Below, in pieces: positions 30,652 through 37,679 of a stretch of DNA of 64,000 nucleotides. Each line of letters starts with the position of its first letter. Position 1 is the first letter of the stretch. The DNA lies in NCBI GenBank assembly GCA_963846495.1, contig CAWJWP010000014.1, positions 1-64,000 of the forward strand, read 5' to 3'. Both the position numbers and the translations under genes were made by a program. The notes under the pieces are model-generated. The model had not been told where the DNA came from. It searched no databases and worked only from the letters and a program-made list of their open reading frames with translations. The stretch is from DASYQD01 sp963846495. Its GTDB lineage: Bacteria; Acidobacteriota; Thermoanaerobaculia; Multivoradales; JAIOJS01.

Positions 30652-32814
30652 TCAGTCGAAGTGGAAGGAGACGACCCGGCCGAACGCCGGCTGCCATCCC
30701 GGGTCGCGATCGAGGCCGGCGCGGCGGACCGCCAGGTCGGAGGCGGCGAGGGGCAGGACGAGGTCGAGGTGGCTGGAGGTAACGAAGAGCCGGCCGGACA
30801 CCGCGATGGCCCGCGCCACCGGGTCGCTTGGCGCGCCCGGCCGCAGTGCCGCGGCCGCGTTCGCGACCGGCTTATCGCCGCCGGTCAGGGCGAGAAGGAG
30901 GCGGCGGTGCACGGCAGGCACGGCCGCCGCGAGCCAGTGGCCGAAGCGCGCCGGGCAGCCGGGTGGGAGGGGGGGCGGCGGCCAGACCAGCGGAGCCGCG
31001 GCGGCCGCGCGGCGGGAGAGACGACCCGTCGCGGCGGCGCAGTCCCCGAGGACCCGGGCCAGCTCGCGCCGCGCCTGGCGGGACGGTGGCCCTCCGGCGT
31101 ACCGCACGTCGGCTAGCAGCCATCCAGCGGGCGACCAGAGTCGGAGACGACGGCCGGCGGTGCACCATGAGAAATGGTCGCCGGCATCGGCAAACTTCGC
31201 CGGCCAGCTGGTGGGGACGCGCCAGGCAGGGGTGGCTCGCGCTCGATGGCGTGGCGACGCCGCAGAGCCCCAACCGGCAAGCTCCTCGAGTGCCGCCCAC
31301 AGCGGGTCGTTCGCCACTTCGGAGAAGCGCGCGCCGAGCAGTCCGCGGCCGAGGAGATCCAGCGTCCCCCAGTGGCCCGCTTCGCTCGCCAGCCGCCAGC
31401 CGCGCTCGAAGGCTTCGGGCAGGCCGAGGTCGAGGAGGGCATGAATGACGTAGAGGACACCGCCGATCCGGGTGGTGATCCCTTCTGTGGCGAGGGTCAG
31501 GGCGGAGGGCCGCTCGACGGCAGCCGCCTCGGGCTGCCGCGGCACGGGTGGCGGTACGGCGACGGGCAGCCGTGCGTCGATTCGCGCCTGAGCAGACTCG
31601 CCCGGCGTTGCCGAGGGTTCGGCTTCCGAGCGCCGCTCTCGACGCCCACTGGGGGCCGCAGTTGCGGTTCGCAGGACCTTCGTCCTCGGTATGGGTTCCT
31701 GCGCCCGGCGCGGCTGCACGGTGGAGGCGTCATCGACAGCGGAGCTCAGCAACGACAGCGGGGAGGCTGAGACCGTGGGCTCCGCGTCTCGCGCCCGCTG
31801 TCGCGTGGTCGAGCTCTCGTCCTGGCGAATGGTGAGAGCAGCCGCCGATGCCGGCTTGGCGGAGGTACCGATCTCGGCGCTAGGCGGAGGTGCTGCGGGT
31901 GTCAGGTCGAGCGCCGCCGGCGCCGTGGTCGGCCGCGCCGCGGTGGCTGAAGCCACTGCCCGCGCGGCCGCGGCCGCTTGCCACCAGCGCCGAGCCGTGG
32001 ATCCGCGCAGCCGGTGAGGTGCGACCGCGAGTCCGAGCGCCAGCCCGACAAGGCGCTGGACCTCCACCGTCAGGCCAAGGCTGCGGAGCCCTGCCGGGAG
32101 CCACTCTCGCCAGATGCCCGCCGGGGACAGAGCCGCACCGCTTGACGAGAGGTGACCGATCTCCCTCGTGCTTGGAAAGAGGTCAGCGTTCGGCGAGTCA
32201 TCTGCCCAGGCGGCGAGGTCTGGCGTCAATCCGTACGCGGCGACAAGCGCCACCACGGCGCGAGCGGCACCGGCAGGCGAGATCGCTTCGGCCACGGCTG
32301 CGACGACGCCCCAGCGCGCCAGCCGGTCGAGCGCCGCCGGGATCTCACGCGGGAAGTCGGCGAGCAGCGCGGCCGGATCGCTGCCGCCTCCGAGTCCGGC
32401 GGTGGCTGCCCTCGGCAGCCGCCGCCGCACCGCCCGCCACCACCACCGCTCCGCGAGCCGGCCATGCACCTGCTCTCGCACCGCGCAGGCCAAGAGCTCC
32501 GCTTCGTCGGCGAACAGCACGGCCGCGGCGTCGGTTGGCAAGGCACCGCGCCGGTCGGGGCGAGCGGCGTCGCGGGCCGCCGCGGCGAGGCGCTCGCGCA
32601 CCGCCCGCTCCCAGGCCCGGTCCGGTCCCGCCAGCCGGCGAGGCGGTGCGTCGGCCAACCGGCGCACCACCAGCACGGCGGCAGGCGGCAGGCCGGGCGG
32701 ACCGAGGTCCGCGCCGGCCAGCGCCCGGGTCGCGCGCAGGCGTAGCGCCGGCGTGTCGGCGTCGGCACCGGTCAGCCGCAGGGTGCCGATCGCGACGGCG
32801 CGTACGGCCGGCAT
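30652..32814 (-). CDS. eCIS-associated protein of unknown function, in tape-measure position
   Basis: A 720-residue Ala/Arg-rich protein directly upstream of the ATPase gene. Two better-conserved regions are visible: IGGVLYVIHALLDLGLPEAF (about residue 450) and the C-terminal VSGRLFVTSSHLDLVLPLA followed by RRAGLDRDPGWQPAFGRVV and the final FHFD, a type of ending I associate with proteins encoded beside injection-system ATPases. The middle (about 270-440) is a Pro/Ser/Thr-rich disordered stretch. It sits where Afp14-type tape-measure genes lie, but it does not show the features of that family, so its function is left open. Confidence 0.65.
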   Translation of the reverse strand: MPAVRAVAIGTLRLTGADADTPALRLRATRALAGADLGPPGLPPAAVLVVRRLADAPPRRLAGPDRAWERAVRERLAAAARDAARPDRRGALPTDAAAVLFADEAELLACAVREQVHGRLAERWWWRAVRRRLPRAATAGLGGGSDPAALLADFPREIPAALDRLARWGVVAAVAEAISPAGAARAVVALVAAYGLTPDLAAWADDSPNADLFPSTREIGHLSSSGAALSPAGIWREWLPAGLRSLGLTVEVQRLVGLALGLAVAPHRLRGSTARRWWQAAAAARAVASATAARPTTAPAALDLTPAAPPPSAEIGTSAKPASAAALTIRQDESSTTRQRARDAEPTVSASPLSLLSSAVDDASTVQPRRAQEPIPRTKVLRTATAAPSGRRERRSEAEPSATPGESAQARIDARLPVAVPPPVPRQPEAAAVERPSALTLATEGITTRIGGVLYVIHALLDLGLPEAFERGWRLASEAGHWGTLDLLGRGLLGARFSEVANDPLWAALEELAGWGSAASPRHRARATPAWRVPTSWPAKFADAGDHFSWCTAGRRLRLWSPAGWLLADVRYAGGPPSRQARRELARVLGDCAAATGRLSRRAAAAAPLVWPPPPLPPGCPARFGHWLAAAVPAVHRRLLLALTGGDKPVANAAAALRPGAPSDPVARAIAVSGRLFVTSSHLDLVLPLAASDLAVRRAGLDRDPGWQPAFGRVVSFHFD

Positions 32815-32836
32815 CGGAACGACTCCTCTCCTCTGC

Positions 32837-35026
32837 TCAGAAACGGAAGCGCGCCCCGACCTGGAGCGTCATCAGCTCGACGTCGGCAACGCTGGTGTCG
32901 ACACGGTGGTACTTGCCGGTCAGCTCGAGCCCCAGCCGCGGCCGCGGGTTGATCTGCGCTCCGCCGCCCACCGCGTAGCCGTTCTCGGTAGCTCCGCCGT
33001 CGAGGTCGTAGCGGCCGACGCCGGCCAGAGCGAACAGCCGCAACGACCCGGTGTCCCCGGCGTCGAAGTAAACCTTTCCGTTGAATGCCAAGTGGTCGAT
33101 CTCGGGGTTGGTGCGGCCGCAGTCGAGCCGGTCGCGGCCGAAAAACAGCTCGGCGGCGAAGCGCGGGTTGAGGAGGTACTCGAGATCGACGCCGTAGCCG
33201 CGGTCGCCATCGCACGCCTGCGCGAAGTCGCCGCGCGGGTCGTTGATCCCGCCGTGGAGGCTGAAGGACCAGCGACCGCGCACCGCATCCTGCTCACGGG
33301 CCTCGACCGTCGTCGTCACCTCGGTGAACTGGCCCACCGGTACTTCGACCGTGTAGCGGTCCGAAGCCCCCGGCACCTTTACCACCGCGGGGCCGCTGAA
33401 GTCGTGAACCCATTCCTTGACCGGGCCTTGATGACACAGCACGTAGCCGAAGGAATTGGCGCTCTCCCAGACGGGTAGACGCTTCCCTTCGATCTCGATG
33501 AAGCGGCCGGTAGCGCGATAAGCGTGAACGACGTGGGTCGCCAACGACGCGTGGCCGGTCTCCAGAAACTGCCGCAAGCAGTCGGGGTAGTACACCGAGA
33601 TCAACTCGACCAGCGCGGCGCGGCGACGATCGCCGTCGTCGGCTTCGAGACCGGTCTCACCGAAGGCGCAGCTCCGGTTCAAGCTCAGGCAGAGCCGATC
33701 CCAGCTATCCCTTCGCAACTCCTCGTGTTGCGTTGCGACGGCGAGGTCAAACCGCTGGGGGGCACCCTCGGATGCCGGCGGGCCAAAACCGTTGGTGTCG
33801 ATGACAGCCACGTGCTGGAACCGCGAGGCAGTAGCGAAGTGAAGATTCCAGGGGTAGAACCGGTTTGCTATGAGACCCCCCGTGGCGTTCAGCTCCACGA
33901 AGGAGCAGACGTTGCCCCAGGTCAGATAGGTCGTGCGCATCGGATCGTTGAGCACGTCCCAGGCGAGGGTCTGCAGCTCCGGGCTCGTTGCCAAGGCCGG
34001 CACGTCTCCGAAATTTATGTGGGGCGGGGCCAGCGGCAGTGGCGCGAACGAACCGCTGACGCCGAATCTATAGCTCTTGATGGTCGCGGTCACGCCATGG
34101 GCATCCACCGTACCGGTGTTGGTGAGCTTGACCTTGAAACGATTGTTTGTGCTATTCGGATCGATGCCATTCGCATCCGTCGGATGGTTGGTGCGGACGC
34201 TGAGGACCTTGACCCCGGGGCAAGCGTCCTCACGCCTGCCGGTACCCCAGGTCGCCGGCGGCGGAGTGTTGGTCTCGACCGCGATCTGCGCCGGCAGAGT
34301 ACCGCCGATGGGCGGAGCCGATGGCGGCCAGGCAAACTCCACCGCTCCGAGGGGAGCTACCCTGATGATATTGAAATAGAGCTTGAAACTCGTCGCAGAA
34401 AAACTTATGCCGGTGGTCGGGATGAACATCTCGACCACCCAGGATTTCAGTGGGAGTGCGACCGACGATGAGGTCACCTTGAGGTTTTCGCTCGGGTCCG
34501 GCTTCGACGGGTCCTTGAGCCAGGTGGGCACCGTTTGGGCTGTCCATGCCGATGTCGAGCTGTCTTTCCAGTACTTGATCTCAGCGGGTGGCCCGCCGGG
34601 AGCGGCCATCGCGTTGCCTGCACTTTCCGCCACCGGATGGATCAGGATGCGATGATCGTGGGCGGCGACGCCATCAGGGCTGAGGGTGATCAGGATGCTA
34701 TCCAAGTCGTCGAAGGTTGGATCGTTGTTGACCTCGAAAGATAAATAGAGACCGCCGAACGACCGTGCCATCTGCACGATGGCATGAGGGGTCGACACGG
34801 CGTTTTGGAACACATACTGGTTGGATAGTCTCCAACCGCCGTCGCCGGTCACGACGCCGTCGATCGTCGGCAGAGGAGATGTCGAGTTGAAGCAGAGGTC
34901 ATCCGCGGCCATGGCGTCGCCGACCGGCCAGACCATCGACAGGATTGCGCAAACGATCAGGCCAAGCGCGGTCGACAGCTTGTGCCGCGCTCCTTTTTCG
35001 TGCCTCCGGCTCCTGATGAATCTCAT
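32837..35026 (-). CDS. Secreted outer-membrane beta-barrel protein with CBM9-like N-terminal domain
   Basis: A 729-residue exported protein. Residues 1-40 are a signal peptide (basic start, TALGLIVCAILSMVWPVG, cleavage after AMA). Residues about 45-230 resemble the CBM9-like/DOMON sandwich (PTIDGVVTGDGGWRLSNQYV, LYLSFEVNNDPTFDDLDS). About 265-330 looks like a CARDB/Ig-like adhesion module (KVKLTNTGTVDAHGVTATIK). The last 160 residues are a beta-barrel of the OmpA type (FSLHGGINDPRGDF, AELFFGRDRLDCG, LGLELTGKYHRVD) ending in aromatic FRF, the usual signature for BamA insertion. The start at 35026 is set by AAGGAGG. It is encoded inside the eCIS operon although eCIS parts are cytoplasmic. The 5' two thirds have clearly lower GC than neighbouring genes. 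Confidence 0.82.
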   Translation of the reverse strand: MRFIRSRRHEKGARHKLSTALGLIVCAILSMVWPVGDAMAADDLCFNSTSPLPTIDGVVTGDGGWRLSNQYVFQNAVSTPHAIVQMARSFGGLYLSFEVNNDPTFDDLDSILITLSPDGVAAHDHRILIHPVAESAGNAMAAPGGPPAEIKYWKDSSTSAWTAQTVPTWLKDPSKPDPSENLKVTSSSVALPLKSWVVEMFIPTTGISFSATSFKLYFNIIRVAPLGAVEFAWPPSAPPIGGTLPAQIAVETNTPPPATWGTGRREDACPGVKVLSVRTNHPTDANGIDPNSTNNRFKVKLTNTGTVDAHGVTATIKSYRFGVSGSFAPLPLAPPHINFGDVPALATSPELQTLAWDVLNDPMRTTYLTWGNVCSFVELNATGGLIANRFYPWNLHFATASRFQHVAVIDTNGFGPPASEGAPQRFDLAVATQHEELRRDSWDRLCLSLNRSCAFGETGLEADDGDRRRAALVELISVYYPDCLRQFLETGHASLATHVVHAYRATGRFIEIEGKRLPVWESANSFGYVLCHQGPVKEWVHDFSGPAVVKVPGASDRYTVEVPVGQFTEVTTTVEAREQDAVRGRWSFSLHGGINDPRGDFAQACDGDRGYGVDLEYLLNPRFAAELFFGRDRLDCGRTNPEIDHLAFNGKVYFDAGDTGSLRLFALAGVGRYDLDGGATENGYAVGGGAQINPRPRLGLELTGKYHRVDTSVADVELMTLQVGARFRF

Positions 35027-35032
35027 GGTCAT

Positions 35033-35039
35033 CCTCCTT
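35033..35039 (-). promoter_or_regulatory. Shine-Dalgarno that fixes the start at 35026
   Basis: AAGGAGG on the minus strand stands six bases before the ATG at 35026. An earlier in-frame ATG at 35032 directly abuts this site and is therefore unlikely to be used. Confidence 0.8.
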
Positions 35040-35061
35040 GGGTTGGCTGTATCGCCTCGAC

Positions 35062-36237
35062 CTAGGCTCCAGCCTTCGGTTTCACCTCTTGATCGATATC
35101 GCCGAAGACCTCGGAGTCGGCATCTGCTACTACCTTGACCACCAGTTTCGCGTTCGGAGCTCCGGCCTTCGCGGCGATCTGGACCGTCATGGTTGCCTGA
35201 GGGGGCTGCATGGGGACCCCGGACACCTGGCCAATCGGCGTCGCGCTCCACAACCCCGACGGGTCGTTCTTGAAGGTGTAGGGCTGGATCGAGTAGTTCC
35301 CCGCCTGCGGCACGGCGACCCTGAAGGTGGCGAAGACAGGCGTCCCCGGTACGACGGAGATGACGTCGTTCGCGTCCTTCGCGGTGGGCGGAATGGTGCT
35401 GCCGAGGGTGATCGTGATGTCCTCGGCCGCCGGGGCGTCCGAGCCCACCGTCAGGGACCTGGGATCGGCTGACTTCTGGAGTGCCGACGGATTTCGCTGC
35501 GAGGCGACCTTGAAAGTCAGGCTGCCGGTCGTGCCGTTCGCCGTGCCGGCCGGAATCGTGACTTGCACCCGGACGCTGGCTACCGTCGGCACCGTGGGTG
35601 TGAAGGGCTTCGCGATGAAGACCGCCTGGGGGACGATCGGGTTGTCGCTGGCGTCGACCACGCGAGCCTGCCAACCCCTGTCGACGGCCGGGGTGAGGTT
35701 GTAGACCTCATCCAGGGTGGTCCCCGCGGTGATCGTGTAGGTGAAGACGTAGGCCTTGCCGGCCTCGAGCCTGGTGCTGGCCGGGGAGCCGGTGAGATTG
35801 GCGGTCAGCGTCCCGGTGGGTGTCGTCACCGGCGGTTGCGCGAGGATGAAACTGGTGGCCGCGACCCCGAAAGGATTGTTGAGAGTGAGCGCCACGGATC
35901 GCCCCTGCTCGGGTATGCCCTGAACGAAGGGGATATCGAGGATGAGCAGCTTGTCGCCGCTCCCCCCCTTGAACTGCTTGACCTGCACCGTGGTGTCGAT
36001 GAACACGGTGTTGTCCGCGGGTGAGCCGAAGTTGCGGCCGACGATGCGCAGCTCATCGCCGAGGTGAAGAATGTCCGTCGGCGCGGGAGACGTGATCTCC
36101 GGCTTGGCGGGACCGGTCCCGGTGCTCTCCAGAGACGCCACCCGCTTCTCGAGGTCCGAGCACTTGAGCAGCAAGCCGTTCATGAGATCGGCGGTGATCA
36201 CGTCCCCTGGCCGGACCGTCGATGGAAGTGTGGCCAT
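35062..36237 (-). CDS. IPT/TIG-type Ig-like repeat protein of the eCIS locus
   Basis: A 391-residue beta-rich protein. The N-terminus TVRPGDVITADLMNGLL and a short coiled coil (CSDLEKRVASLES) are followed by an IPT/TIG fold (PEITSPAPTDILHLGDELRI, IVGRNFGSPADNTVFID) around residues 45-125, and two further Ig-like domains (about 130-265 and 270-391). It has no signal peptide, so it should act on the particle rather than on the cell. A surface-exposed fibre or adhesin on the baseplate or sheath is the most likely role, inferred from fold and gene position. AAGGAGA provides the ribosome-binding site. Confidence 0.72.
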   Translation of the reverse strand: MATLPSTVRPGDVITADLMNGLLLKCSDLEKRVASLESTGTGPAKPEITSPAPTDILHLGDELRIVGRNFGSPADNTVFIDTTVQVKQFKGGSGDKLLILDIPFVQGIPEQGRSVALTLNNPFGVAATSFILAQPPVTTPTGTLTANLTGSPASTRLEAGKAYVFTYTITAGTTLDEVYNLTPAVDRGWQARVVDASDNPIVPQAVFIAKPFTPTVPTVASVRVQVTIPAGTANGTTGSLTFKVASQRNPSALQKSADPRSLTVGSDAPAAEDITITLGSTIPPTAKDANDVISVVPGTPVFATFRVAVPQAGNYSIQPYTFKNDPSGLWSATPIGQVSGVPMQPPQATMTVQIAAKAGAPNAKLVVKVVADADSEVFGDIDQEVKPKAGA

Positions 36238-36259
36238 GGTTCGGTCTCCTTTCCTTGAT

Positions 36260-37669
36260 TCAAGGCCCGCTCGGCCCCAGCAGGACCGATGAGTAGTTGC
36301 TGTAGTCCCATCGTGCCGCGTCGAAACGGGCGACTCCGAAGGGGCGCGTGTGGCAGCTGGCGAAGACCAGGTAGGGCGCCCTGGCCCGCGGCTGCGCCGC
36401 GTCCTTGCCGCGCACCGCCGGTTGGTAGAGCCAGACCATCTCCGTAGCCTCGAGATCGACCGGCTTGTGGCGCCAGGATTCCTCGAGGATCACCTGCAGC
36501 AGGTCGCCGTCGACGAGCTCCGGATGACCGGAGTACTCGGGGTGGCCGTGATATTCGGTCCGCCGGTAAGGCAGGGCGCCGAGAAACGTCTCGAAGTCGA
36601 CGTCGCGACCGCCACCCAGGGCGATCGGTAGCAGCCCCGCCGGCGGCAGGTAGCGAAAGTGTTCCTTCGCCACGATCGTCGCCGGATTGTTGTGCTTCGA
36701 GATCAGCTCCGCGAGCTGGTCCTGGAACTGGAAGAGGACCGCCTCGGCCTCGGCGCGGCGGCGGCCGGCCGAGAGCGTCGGCCAGGCCTCGGCCGTCGGC
36801 GGCGACGCCGGGCGGCGGCGGACCGCCCAGTTGTCGAGCCAGGAGAGGCCGTCGAGCCGCCAGTCGAGCAGGGCAAGCGGCACATCGCAGTCGGTGAGGC
36901 GCCCTGCCGCGGCGAGGTCGTCGAGGGCGCCGTAGGCGGTGAGCGCGGGCCGCGTGCGGGCGCCGTCGCGGGTCAGCGCGCGCGCGAAGGGATCGGCGGC
37001 GAAGCCGGGGAGTTGCTCGGTGCCCAGGCAAAGGTGGGCAACGACGTTGCGCAGCCTCGAGAGGCCAGCTTCGCCCCGGGCCCGGAGGAGCCCACCCGCG
37101 AGCAGGTCGCGCGTCGCGGCGCCGACGCCGCTGGCCGCTAGCGGGTCGAGCGGCTCCAGGCGCAGCTGCACCCCCTCGATCACCCAGCGTCTGCCGCAGC
37201 CGGGGCCCGCCTTGGGCTCGCCGAGCCCGCTCATCGGCGCTCGCTCGCGAAAGCCGGCGACCGGCGAGAGGACGAGGACGTAAAAGCCCTCGCCGGTGGT
37301 CTCGATGCCCACCGACGGTGGGTGGCAGTCGCGGAAGAGGTCGACGACCGCGACCGGCAGCTTGGGGGCCCGCGTCAGGGCGATCGCCTCGCGGGCGGCG
37401 GCGATCTCCAGGGTGTCGCCCTTGCCGTCGATCGCCAAGCCGCCGGTGACGCCGAGGACCGGCGGCGACCCCTCGCTGCCCGGCGATTCGACCGTCACCC
37501 ACAGCCCCTCCACCACCCCGCGGCCCACCGCGCGGCCGAGGCGGCGCTGGCGGGAGCGCTGCGCCTGCTGATCGGCGCGCAGCGCCTCGGCGGTGAGCAG
37601 GCGGCCCTCGAAGTAGTGCGGGTTGCGGATGCCGCCGTCGAGGATGGGTTCGAGCAGGTCCCTGGCCAT
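36260..37669 (-). CDS. eCIS accessory protein sharing an N-terminal motif with the tail-fibre-like protein
   Basis: A 469-residue protein. Its first 65 residues (PHYFEGRLLTAEALRADQQA, LGRAVGRGVVEGLWVTV) match the beginning of the downstream-numbered neighbour at 37680-39845 (RYSTGLVLGVDEFNQEQLYL, LHGYGTVLGLAVTV), which suggests a common docking domain. The rest has beta-rich segments (PVLGVTGGLAIDGKGDTLEI, GFYVLVLSPVAGF) and a helical middle. No enzyme motif or membrane segment is visible. It is probably a structural part of the baseplate or fibre; the name of the family is not known to me. Confidence 0.65.
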   Translation of the reverse strand: MARDLLEPILDGGIRNPHYFEGRLLTAEALRADQQAQRSRQRRLGRAVGRGVVEGLWVTVESPGSEGSPPVLGVTGGLAIDGKGDTLEIAAAREAIALTRAPKLPVAVVDLFRDCHPPSVGIETTGEGFYVLVLSPVAGFRERAPMSGLGEPKAGPGCGRRWVIEGVQLRLEPLDPLAASGVGAATRDLLAGGLLRARGEAGLSRLRNVVAHLCLGTEQLPGFAADPFARALTRDGARTRPALTAYGALDDLAAAGRLTDCDVPLALLDWRLDGLSWLDNWAVRRRPASPPTAEAWPTLSAGRRRAEAEAVLFQFQDQLAELISKHNNPATIVAKEHFRYLPPAGLLPIALGGGRDVDFETFLGALPYRRTEYHGHPEYSGHPELVDGDLLQVILEESWRHKPVDLEATEMVWLYQPAVRGKDAAQPRARAPYLVFASCHTRPFGVARFDAARWDYSNYSSVLLGPSGP

Positions 37670-37679
37670 CGCCGTCTCC

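Noticed and set aside
26118..30782. Very long plus-strand open frame (about 1550 codons) opposite the ATPase and the 1390-residue protein
   Set aside because: It is the mirror of two genes with clear motifs, is full of Arg/Gly/Pro/Ala/His typical of GC-rich antisense frames, has no ribosome-binding site and no recognisable domain.
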